Assembly: GCA_026419785.1 (NCBI GenBank)
Contig: JAODTK010004943.1
Span: 62,001-126,000 of the forward strand
Reading direction: 5' to 3'
DNA: 64,000 nucleotides
Source: Sclerodactyla briareus
Lineage: Eukaryota > Echinodermata > Holothuroidea > Dendrochirotida > Sclerodactylidae
The notes under the pieces are model-generated. The model did not search any database and was not told the origin of the DNA. It saw only the letters and a program-made list of their open reading frames with translations. The translations under genes were made by a program, and so were the position numbers. Below are positions 48,604 to 60,700 of the stretch, piece after piece (within the stretch, counting starts at the first letter, position 1; the number at the start of each line of letters is the position of its first letter).

Positions 48604-48724
48604 GATCTATCACGTTGGCTGGTTCTTCGTGCAAGTCTGATGAGATCGAGCGCAATCCGTCTGGACGGAATATTAAATTCTTCAAAGAAAAGCTGTACTC
48701 TAAAGCCTACGATGGTACTCCAAG
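48604..48724 (+). CDS. SMYD4: SMYD4-like exon: first TPR helices
   Basis: The acceptor 'atggttttgcag' precedes it and the donor AG|GTAACC follows. The frame reads CKSDEIERNPSGRNIKFFKE, then KLYSKAYDG. In SMYD4 the equivalent stretch is an '(E)GN.KF.EK.Y..A' TPR helix pair, and GN.KFFKEKLYSKA fits it closely. One or two bases seem missing around GRN and at the end (YDGTP for a YDxYT-like end). Confidence 0.65.
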
Positions 48725-51700
48725 GTAACCCACTAACCATACCCTGCAGGTCTTGGCGGGGTTCAATCTATCTCTGCTAACTTTTAAGAAATCTCACACT
48801 ACCTCTGTGGAATAACACATCATGAAAAGATATCCATCTTTATGAATCTTCTTAGAATTTGGGGGGCAACTATGTTGGAAAACTATCTGATTGGGACATT
48901 CAAATATCGCCTTTAAAAAATGAACAAATTAATGTAGAAAATAGAATAAAAAAGGTTCAATGTCAGTCGGGCTTTGAATTACTAAAATGTTATATTATGG
49001 TGATCTCACACATTAATGACTCATGTTATTTTGGGTGTGAAGGCTGCATAAAGGATGATGATCTGTCTCTTGATATACTATTTCCAGGCAGTGATCCCTG
49101 ACATCCGATCTTCCAGGCACCAACCTCCTCTCAGCTGAGGTCTAGAATATGCCAAAAGTCTGCTGCCCTCTATTTTCTTCAACAGTGGAAGGTATAATTC
49201 TTCAATTTCATACTTATTACGGTACCCCATACTACCACTGATCCAATGGGACAGTCAGGTTGAACAGTGGTTGGTTTGGGTGTGGTCCTCTTCATTGAGG
49301 ATGTCCCTTACCAAATGGGCCACAAAAGTCACCATTGGTGAAAATTGACGAAGTCATAATTACGAGATCATATTTCATTCTCAAATGGAAAATTACGATA
49401 ATTTTTATGAATGAATTATTGACGAGTACAAAATTATTCAGGGTAAACTGGAGAACTGAAAGTGGCACATATGAAGAAAAATGGGAAAACTACCTGCAGT
49501 TGGCTTGTTTGGAGTGTATGAGTTAATACATGTATCTTCATTGCCAAAGCCCGATGTGAAATAATCTTGGTGATAGAAGCGGCACTACAGTTCGGAGTTA
49601 CTAACGTTTTACGCTTCATGAATGTAGTGAGTGGGGAGAGGAAAAAACCTAGCCAGTGGAGAAAGAAGTTGGCACAGAGGAGGAGGAGCCGTCGCTAAAC
49701 TAGCCTGATATTCGGATGCATTTTTTCGGACTTGTAGAAAGTTGTTGCACTATCCGTTCAAGACTGGAAATGGTTAATCTTCCCACTTTGTTCTCAGGAT
49801 GTGATTGAAGACGTTGACCGAGCTCTCAGTCACGGATACTCAGCCGAGCAGAGGTACAAGCTGTTGACCCGCAAAGGATAGAAGCCTCAGGAATGTAGGG
49901 AGGAAAACTGAGCTATTGAAGGACAGTACATAAGGAGCCGTACATAGCACAATGATTTGTAACTGTTAGCCACGTTTCACTGGGCATAGATAACTACATC
50001 ATTAGCACTAACTACGGTAGCTATACCATAGCACAATAGGGCTTGCACCGGATCCTCATTTTTCTATAGCCGGAACCGGATGTAGCTGGAACCCACTTCA
50101 AATCCGGCCGGACCCAGATTTTCCTAGTAATTAACAAATGCAATGTTTTTCTGCTCTTATTCCAATTTTGCCCAGCATTACCTCTCCTGTCCTGCATCGA
50201 CTGCATATTCCTGATCATCTTTTCCAGTTAGCTGGACATTTCGAGGAGCATCGATTCCGCTTCCTTCCTAAAAAAAATAATTGTAGATCAGAGGACCAGT
50301 ACCAAGAACATTCCAGAACTATTCTCCCATTCACACTTGAGAATCACAATCTTGTCACATGTCAAACTCTTCACATAGACGTACATCATTTCCTAAGGCT
50401 CCATTACTTTTGCAAGTGTATCTATCTGTATGCCTTGTGTCAGAGAGTGTTTGGCACATGTAGGCTACATAGTTTGACCGAAATCGTGCAGCACATAATT
50501 AGGCCTGCTAGTATCCTACATTATCATTCAAGCATTATGAAAGTAATGTAGCCAACTCATCTCACTACTCTCAGTATCCACTGAGGCAAAGACAGTTCCC
50601 ATTGCCAAAACCAATGTTTATTTTTGTGGCATAGCCAACTAATCATGCCCAGTGTTTGTCCTGTAGACACTGCTCTTAGAGATGATTGATGATATACTCA
50701 TTCATTCATATACTTCATTGATTTCTGTAATCTTGTAACTAATAATCATGGTTTCGGTTAACCCGGGATTCCGGGTCCCCTGACCACGGATATTCCCAGG
50801 GACCACAAGAATTCAGACCGTTCGTCCTGGGACGCACATGTTTTGAACATCGACGCACCACGTCTCTAATATTCGCCAAAACTCTTCTTCCCCAAGCTGC
50901 CAGCCCTTGCAAGCTGTAGTCATAATTCAGCTTTGTTTTCATCAATACTTATCCGATTCCATCTATTTCATTTCATGCATATGTTCGGCCAACCGGCGAA
51001 CGGAAACCAGAATATTATATGCCAGTTCCGATAATCTTGTCAGGCGGATTAGCCTCGCTGAAAGTATATTCCATTTGCATTTATTGCCAGTCACAGCGCT
51101 AATGCTCGGTTGCGAGTGCATACACCCTACACAAACACATGGTTAGTAGTATGTGTAACTGTACGGCGGTCCATTTGACTCCTTTCACATCACCTCAATC
51201 ATCTCTCCACACAAAATTAACGTCTACGATGTTTTTTGCATTGGCACTGTGATAGTATCCTATGGCATTCTTATTTAAGCGTGTCTTGGCAATAGTGCGA
51301 TGCACAGCATATAACCTATTTTCTTTTACGGCTTAATGAACAATCGTTTTGTGAGTTCATTTATCGGTGGGGGGGGGGGTGCCAACTCATGTTAAATTGC
51401 ATGACATTTTGCTTCAACCGTGTGTTATTAGGTCAAACCAGCTATGTTGGTTGAGGCTAGTGGAATCTGGCATTCCTCTATCTATCCATCCTATCTATCT
51501 ATCTATCTATCCAATCATATGCCAGTGTGTCAACAATTGCCAATTTGGCCCCCAAATAGTCAGTCTGTGATGGATTTGGACCAACTGGGGGCGACAAATG
51601 TTTATTGCCCTGGACATGTTTTGACTTGGTGAGGTGTCGGTCAAAGGGTCATTAAAGGGGCAGTATAGCCATATTGTAAATTTTCAAAATGTATCTCTCC

Positions 51701-54700
51701 GCAAATTTTTGGTTCCACTAGAAACTGATGTCCGGTCATATGATGGTCTAACAGCCATTCCTTCGGGGTGTTCAGAATTTTTTGGCCAAGGTCCCACTTG
51801 GGCCCGAGGGCCCATTTCAAAAATGAAATTTCACACAATAGTACTTGAATGTATCTCCTCCCACAAATTCACTTGATGTTCTTCAAGTTAACTGTAATGG
51901 TCCTTGGTGAGCCCAGTAGGGGGTGTCAGGAATTTCGGGCCAGGCCCAGTTTGGGCCTTGGGCCTTATGTGGAATACCGCAAAATCTTGTATCTCCACAA
52001 ATTTTGTTGAACATTGCTGATGTTCAGTCATAATGGTTGTCCACTGCTGTAGCTGTCAGGGTGCCCAGGGATTTAGGTCCCCAAGGCCCAGTGTGGGCCC
52101 TGGGCCCATCATGTGGAAATTATGCAAAATGTTTCTCCTCTTATGAATTTTCATGCCCATTGTTGACCTTCGTTCCAAAATGATGGCCTACACATACCTC
52201 TGGGGTGTTCAGGAATTCTTTGGTCTAAGTCCCACTTGGGCCCGTGGCCCCATTTTATGAATTTCACACCATGGTACTTTAAAATGCATCTGCTCTCACA
52301 GATTCAATTGAGAATCTTCAAAGTAACAAGTGATGGTCCTTGGGTAAGGGCCATTGGGGGTGTTTAGAGATTTTGGGCTCAGGGCCCCATTTGGGCCCTA
52401 GGGCTCCTCATATGAAATACTGCAAATCTTGTTCTCCCTACAACTTTTGGTTGCACAGTGCTCAAGTTCCGTCATAATGGTGGTCCATTGCCATGCCTTC
52501 ATGGTGCCCAGAACTTTAGGTCCAAGGGCCAGTGTGGAGCCCGTCGGGCTGGCCCCTCATGTGAATTACACAAAATGTATTCTCCTCTTACAAATTTTTG
52601 TTGCACATTGCTGGCATTCGGGATATGGAGGGCTAACTGCCGTACCGTTTTATGAAATTTTTCACAGACATTGTACTTGGGAAAAAAAATGCATCTCCCT
52701 TCCACAGCTTCAATTGATTGTTCGGGTACTTTAAAGAGTACGTCCCTTGGTTAGAGGGCCATTGGCGGTGTTTGGGGATTTTGAGCCCAAGGCCTATATA
52801 ATGGAATACTGAAAAATCTTGTATCTCCTACGAACTTTGGTGCACAGTGGTGATGGTCAGTTATAGTGCTGTATTCTTCAGGGTGCCAAGGGATTTATGA
52901 CCAAGTGTCCAGTTGTGACTGTTGGCCTGCGGCCCATTATGTGAATTATTTATTGAATGCTAAGGCATCTTTGGGCCATATGAGATCATGGTCAGAAGGC
53001 ATAAAGGGGCCCACAATAGGCCATTGTTTGAAACTGCCTCCTTGGCCTCAAGATCTTGAACAGTCATCACATAATTGCACATCGTCTGGGGACATTCGTG
53101 CAGTTTGAGCGTACAACACCATTGGTGCGCTTGTATTTTGAATGTGTGTTTGCGTACAGTGTTAGAATTGAGCACCATATGTTTATGGGTTAACGGTATC
53201 TGTTGATCGTAACTAGAGGCGAATTTACTGATTCGATTATGCAGAATCGGTTGATCCGATGACCGATGATCGTTTGGAATATAGGTGATGGAAAGTTTTG
53301 ACTTGTGTGTTTGTTTTGAGTTTTCAGTTCATTTCAGTAGAAACAGAAACAATTTGTAGGTCTTTGCATACCGGTGTAAATGAAAATAGGGTACTGGGTT
53401 AGGGCGCGGTCAGAGTAGCTGGGAGCGAAAGTGGGGTTTGCGGCGTATGTGAGCGGCTCCAGCTGCGGGATTATTGGTATGTGGATTTTGCGGTTACTTC
53501 CCCAAACTCGTTGACCACCTCTGTTCCGACCATTCGGATGTTCCGGACTATGTATTGAAAAGACCATAGGTCAGAAACACGAGAGTAGTATTTTATTGAA
53601 AAATGTCTCGTTCCGACCGTATGAAATTAAGCAAACACATAACGTTAAACAATAGTTACAGTAATAAGCCATGCAGTTTGGCTGTGATAATATGTACATT
53701 GTAACTAAATAGAGCCTTTTGCATATTAAGTTAGGCGTACGTCTCCCAGTGTACTCTTTCCTTATTTTGCATAGGAATAATTGTTCAAGGGGACTCTCCA
53801 CAAAAACTGGTTGGGACTTGTAAAATTGGCTGGACTCTTGGCTTTTTGTACTGCCAAGTTCAGGACCTGATATCAGGCCTAACGGAAACTCTGATATCCT
53901 ATATAAACGGTGTGCAACTCGAAGGATGCTGTCGAATATGTAAATTACATTAGTTTTAGAGTTTCAGTTACCAGAAAATGGGGCAATGGAACCTGAGTTT
54001 AAGTTGAAGTATTTGCTCCAAGAAGAAGAGAATGACAGAGATATGAACTCCTTGTAGGTTACAGGTAGGTTAGGTTCACAGTAGGTTACAGGATGGGTTC
54101 TAACAAAATATGCATGATGAAGAGGGGCATAGTGAAGTGCTTAGTGGTCATTAATGGGTTGAAGAATAAAGAAGTTGAGCTATAAAAAGTGTGTTGCCCA
54201 CACACCACAACAATACTGTAAGTAGTTTCTCCTGAGTCCCAGGAATAAAAACAGTGGCCATGGAGCGCTGGTTTGTGAATAATTCACTAACAAAGCTGTG
54301 ATGAAATTACATAGTTGAGTGTGCTCCTAGTTTTTCTTTTCGTTTGGGAGTACAGGAAACATTAATTGTTTGGTAGGTAGATGGCGGACATTTTCAGTCA
54401 TTATAGAAAATTTTTTAAGGAAATCTATGATTTTGACGAAATTTAGCTGTAAACACGATAACTCAACCCCCACCTAAGTTGATGAAGCTCATGCTGGGCA
54501 TTTGTGTTCCTCAGATGAGCAAGAGTGCACCCTATTTGTTTCGGTATCAGGTTAGAAGGTGCTAAGGTCATCAGAAGTCGTAATAAGAAAAGTGACTTTG
54601 TGTGTAGCTTCCTTAGGGAAATATGTAACCCTATTGTTATGAGTTGTAGATCAGGGGTCATAGGATATATGTGAAATTTGGACAATCAGCCAATTTTCGC

Positions 54701-57700
54701 TTTGTGTAAACATGATAATCGACCAGGTCTGAAAGGGATGAAGCTCAAACTTTAGTGTATGTAAATGTAAAACATGAGCTGGGACGTGTTCGATGGTACG
54801 CAATTGCCATTGCATGCTGCACTCCTACTACAATGACAAGTTAGTTATTGTGGTCCTGAAGTGACTAAAGGGGAGAGTCATGCATTAGTGACACACATCT
54901 GAGTCATTGTACCAAAGTTGTCAGTCACTGAGTGACTTGGGTTGAGTTATTGCAGGGTAATTATCCCAATGGAAGGGGACCCACCATTCTGGTCATGGTA
55001 CCAAGGTTGTCGGTCACTGAGTGTTATGGTTGAGTTATTGTAGGGTAAATTACCAATGCAGGTGACCCCACATTCGGGTCATTGTACCGAGGTTGTCAGT
55101 CCACTGAGTGTCTTCTGGGTGAGTTATCGTTGGGTATAATGTTCTAATTGGCACAAGGTGACCCACATCTGCGGTCATTGTACCGAGGTTGTCGTCGACT
55201 GAGGGATGAGGGTTGGGTAATTGTATGGGTCTGTACCATTGCAAGGATAATGCAAGTCTGGGTCTGGTATCATCAAGGTGGTCGGTCACTGAGTGCTTGG
55301 GGTTGAGTTATTGCAGGGTAATTATCCAATGGCCAAGGTGACCCACATCTGGGTCATTGTACCAAGGGGTGGTCGGTGCACTGAGTGTCTTATGGTTGAG
55401 TTATTGTGGCTTAATATCCAATGGCGAGGTGGACCACATCTGGGTCATTGTACCGAGGTGTTCAGTCGTGAGTGTCTTATGTCTTATGGTTGAGGTATTG
55501 TAGGGTAATTGTCGAATGGCAAGGTGACCCACATCTGGGTCATTGTATCAAGGTTGCGGTCAATGAGGGTTGGGGTAAGTGTAGGGTCATTGACAATTGC
55601 AAGGTGATGCAAATCGGGTCATGTACAAGGTGTCGGTCACTGAGTGACTTGGGTTGATTATTGCAGGGTAATTATCCAATGGCCAAGTGACCCACATCTG
55701 GTTTCATTGTACCAAGGTTGTCGGTCCACTGAGTGTCTTTCTTATGTTGAGTTAGTGTAGGGTAATTTTCCAATGGCAAGGGGACCCACATCTGGGTCAT
55801 GTACCGAGGTGTCAGTCACTGAGTGTTGTATGGTTGAGTTATGTAGGGAAATTGTCAATGGCAGATGACCCACATCTGGGTCATTTACAAGGTTGTCGGT
55901 CATGAGGGACTGAGGGTTGGGTAATTGTAGGTCATTGTACAATTCAAGGTGATGCAAATCTGGGTCATTTACCAGTTTTATCACTGGAGTGACTGAGGGC
56001 TAGCCAGTTGTTTTCAATCTTGGCAGCAGAGTATGGGTCATTGGCCTGTTGGAAGTGACTGTGGAGTGTGTCCACGTTCATGATCGTCAGTCACGAAAGT
56101 TACCGAGAGGCCGTCAGTTAAACCATTTTGTTGACAAACCTATGTGAAAGGACCTCCACCTGTGTATGGTGTAGGAAAGATGATCACAGTGAGTATTTAC
56201 TCCAGCCTTCCTTGAATACCATTCTACAAGAGTCATAAGGGCTCCTGACATTGTAACTAATGTGATGTTTTCCTCTCTGTTTTAGTCCTGGAAGTTGCAT
56301 CGGCGTCTGTGTGGAGTCAAATTATCTTCCACAGATGTCAAAGGAGGGTCACATCCATGAACATTCGAATGAGTCTTGCTGGTCCATGATTAAAACCCCA
56401 CTAGTTGCTTTAGTGAATCTATTGCTTCAGGGAGCCAAGTGAGGCTCATCAAGGAATTCTGGCGGTTTTGATCGTGGATAGCCCCGGCGATAACTGCCTT
56501 CTTCCTCGACTATGCTCAGATGATATTGAGGCATGGGTGTGTACAGTTCCAACCTTTACCCCGAGACCGCTATTATACTCCCCTCCGAAAGGATGAACAG
56601 TGAACTCCAAGATCCGACCATTTTCGAAACCTGGAGCGCGACAAAAGTCCAAAGTCAACGTGACTGCTCACAGCCAACCAATGAGACATTTAAAATATCC
56701 CATAATAAACAACAGTAACCCTAGAAAGTCCACGGGCTCATAGCAGAACCATGAAGAAGACCGAGCCTGTCCATGGTTAACTGAAGTACAGCCACCTAGG
56801 GAAAACGTCCAGTGAGCTGCGAATAAACAGGAACTGAGATGTATGCTTGCAAAGCGGTTGCTGACAACTACTCGGCCATTCGTCCACCATTTAAAGTGAT
56901 GATGTGAAATGGACTCGTCGTCGTAGATATTAGAGAAATCTTGGGCTTTGTGAACTAGAAAGCGCTCGTTGAATCATGCGTATGGGTCATTTCGGGAAGG
57001 TTATCAACATCCATAGATTAGGATATAGAGCAAATAGCAAGTGTGAGTGTTGCTGTTCAGGTGGAAGCTGACTTAGTCTTATAGGCTATCCAGGCTGGCT
57101 ATGAGGAATTTCTTTCAGAGCGTGGTAAATCATACCCAATATGCTTGCCAAGTCCCCCCCCCCCCCTCCCCCGACCTGGTCATGTCAATGGCTGAGCAAC
57201 CAACCGCGGTGGCTGGTTGGAGACCCAGGCTGTCAGTGGGGATATCAGTCAGCAGTCACTGCCTGTTGTACTCCCATTTTCCACTCTCGAATCAGAATGG
57301 CATTGATGCTAGTGACATTGGAATCGCCAGTGCATAAATAAAGTATGCTTGGATACTCCAGAAATGCCTGGGCAATGCATGGAATCCCAGCAGGATTTGA
57401 TTCGTTTGGTTGATACTTCAATTTGTTATTGAGGAATACACTACTGAATATCTTGGGGTATGGTTGTGTAGTGGGTATGGGACCTGCAGCTCCCCGCATG
57501 AGGGTGTGGTTCAGGCCTGGCTCAGACAGTAGGAACATCGTCCATTTGCTGGGTTGCAGATACCTGGCTACTCCAGAAAGTTGGGGCCTGGGCAAGCATG
57601 GAATCCCAGCAGGATTTGATTCGTTTGGTTGATACTTCAATTTGTTATTGAGGAATACACTACTGAATATCTGGGGGTATGAGTGTAGTGGGTATGACTG

Positions 57701-60700
57701 CAGCTCCCCGCCCAGGGTTGTGGGTTAAGGACCTGGCCTGAGACAGTAGTAACATCGTCATTTTGTGGGTTGCAGTATACCCTTCCTACTTCTCTCAACA
57801 TATCTCAGACTAGGAGTTACTTTCTGGTTTTGGTTCCTTGACGAAATCAGTGGAATCTATGAAGTCACGTCGTGTGTATGTGTGAGGTGTGTTGTGCTGT
57901 GATGCCCAGCTTGTAAACACGATAACTTGATCAGGTGGGAGTAGGTCCGCCTCAGACTTGGTATTGGGTTCCCCATGATGAGTACATGAACCCTATTGTT
58001 TTGGGATCAGGTTCAGAGGTATCGAAGGGTCACTAGAGAGTCAAAGTCTGGAATGAAAACCTTGTAACACGATAAGTTCAGAATGATTGGTCGGATCAGG
58101 TTGAAATTTGGTGTGTAGCTTTTTATGGGGAGCACAGGAAAGCACCCTATCGTTTTTGGTATAGGTCGGGGTGAATTTTGGTCGAAGATAGTAAAATTGT
58201 TTGATGAAAAATGGATAATTGGGCCAATTTTGCTTGTTGTAAAACACGATAACTCGAACCCCGCCTGGATGGATGAAGCTCATACTTTGGTATGGGTGTT
58301 CCCATGATGAGTACATGAACCTATTGTTTGTTGGTCAGGTCAGAGGTCACCAGAGGTCAAAGTCTGTTATGTTAAAACCTGTAAACATGATAGTCCAGAA
58401 TGTTGGTCTCATCAGGTTGAAATTGGGGGGTATCTTTTTTTATGGGGAGTACAGGAACCCTATTGTGTTTGGATAATCGGGTGAATTGGGTCGAAGATAC
58501 AAAATTTGTGGAAAAGTCGCTATTTTGGCCAATTTTGGCTTGTAAACACGATAAACTTGGACCCTGCCCATGTGGGAGGTGAAGCTCATACTTGATGTGT
58601 GTCATCCAATGAGTACATGAACCTATGTTTGGGTCAGGTCAGAGTCATCTGAGGTCGCAAGGTCAAAGTCTGAAAAAATCTCAAAATTCAGTGTGGTACG
58701 AGAGTATAGGAAACCCTATGCGTGGGTGGGATAAACGGGAAATTGATAAGTTGTTATGTTGCCCATACTGAGCTGGTGCAATCTTATTTGTTGGTGTTAG
58801 CTGTGTATGTGATGAAGCAGGTGTAGTGTGCACGATCGAAAAGCCTCCCATCATGCACTATAAAATGATGAACACCTTTGTTTATTGAAATTCACACTTT
58901 AATTCACTTCGAAAAGCATTTAGTCTATGGGCGAGTATTGCTGTAGTGAGTGGTAGGTGTTGAATGGTTACTTTGTTGAGAGAGAACGGACAAAAAAAAT
59001 TCTTGTTAAATGTGACTTATTCAAACAAAATTAAACAATCAAATACTAACATAATTTCCTTGTTGTCCATGTGTGACATCATGCGTTATTGCGCATTGGG
59101 ATTCTCCCAGATTTCTCTGCTTAATGGCCCCCAAGCTTGAAGGCCAATAACTCACCATAGGAAAATTGCGTTGAAATGGGTTTGAACCTATATGTATACA
59201 GTTTTCTATTCTCCAAGATATATCCTCTGTTGTATTCAAGCCTGTAGTTGTCATTTAGGCATCATCCAAATGTACCCAAAATTACATATCACCCTTGATT
59301 TCACAAATGTCATGCAGGGTTTTGGGCTCAATCATTGATCGGCTGTGAAAAATAAGTGTGTGTATTTCTCTATCAGCCAAAAAAAAGGGAGGAAAGAATA
59401 GCCAGACTGCTGTGAGTTTCACCAGCGGAAGATCAACCCTGCCTCCAAAATAAGGAGGGAGGCTAAATGAGCTGAACCCCAGACTACGAATGCATCAAAC
59501 AAAATCATCTCTCAATACTCTGGAGGAGAAGGGGAGATATCGTTCAGTGAGTTGTAAGTTAGTTAAGGATTATATCTCAGAACAAATCACCCCCAATACT
59601 CGGGAGAGAAGAGTAGATATCTCTCAGTGAGTTGTAGTTAGTTAAGGTTATTATCTCAAAACAAATCACCCCCAATTACTTGGAGAGAAGAGGAGTATCT
59701 CTTCAGTGAGTTGAAGTTAGGGTAAGGGATTATATCTCAAAACAAATCACCCCCAATTACTCTGGAGAGAAGAGTAGATACGCTCAGTGAGTTGTAAGGG
59801 TAAGTTAGTTTTAAGGGCTTATATCTCAAAACAAATCCAACCCCCAATGACTCTGGAGAGAAGAGTTAGATATCTCAGGGGTGCTAAGTTAGTTTAAGGA
59901 GATTATATCTCAGAACAAATCACCAATCACTCTTGGAGAGGAGGGGAGATATCTCTCAGTGAGTTGTAATTAGTTTAAGGATTATATCTTCAACAAATCA
60001 CCCCCATTCTCTGGAGAGAAGAGTAGATATCTCTCCTGAGTTGTAAGTAGTTTAAGGATTATATCTCAGAACAAATCCACCCCCAATTAATTTTTCTGGC
60101 GAGGAGGGGGATATCTCTCAGTGAGTGGTAAGTAGTTTAGGGGATTATATCTCAAAACAAATCAACCCCAATACTTGAGAGAAGGGCAGATATCTCTCAG
60201 TGAGTTGTAGTTAGGTTTAAGGGAGATATCTCAAAACAAATCACTCCCAATTACTCGGAGAGAAGAGTAGATATTCTCTCAGTGGAGTTTGTAAGATAGT
60301 TTAAGGGATTATATCAGAACAAATCAACCCCCAGTCACATCTGGAGGAGAAGGGAAATATTTCTTAGTGAGGTCTAGTTAGTCAAATCAAATCTCCCTCA
60401 ATTACTCCAGAGAAAAAGGGAGATATCTCCACAGAAAGTTGTAAGTTACTTTAGGGGATTATATCTCAAAACAAATCACCCCCCAATTCCTCTGGAGAGA
60501 AGGGGTCATATCTGTCCATCTTCCAGTGAGTTGTCGTTATTTAAGGGATTATATCTCAGAACAAATCACCTCGCCCCCCCAATCATCTGGTAAGGAGGGG
60601 AGATATCGTTGTAAGTTAGTTTAAGGGATTTAATCTCAAAACAAATCACTCCTCAAGTTACCGGAGAGAAGGGCAGATATCTCTCAGGTGAGTTGTAGTT

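Noticed and set aside
56285..56442. Acceptor plus 50-codon frame as an SMYD4 exon
   Set aside because: Good acceptor, but the translated sequence does not fit any SMYD4 segment and no donor was found.
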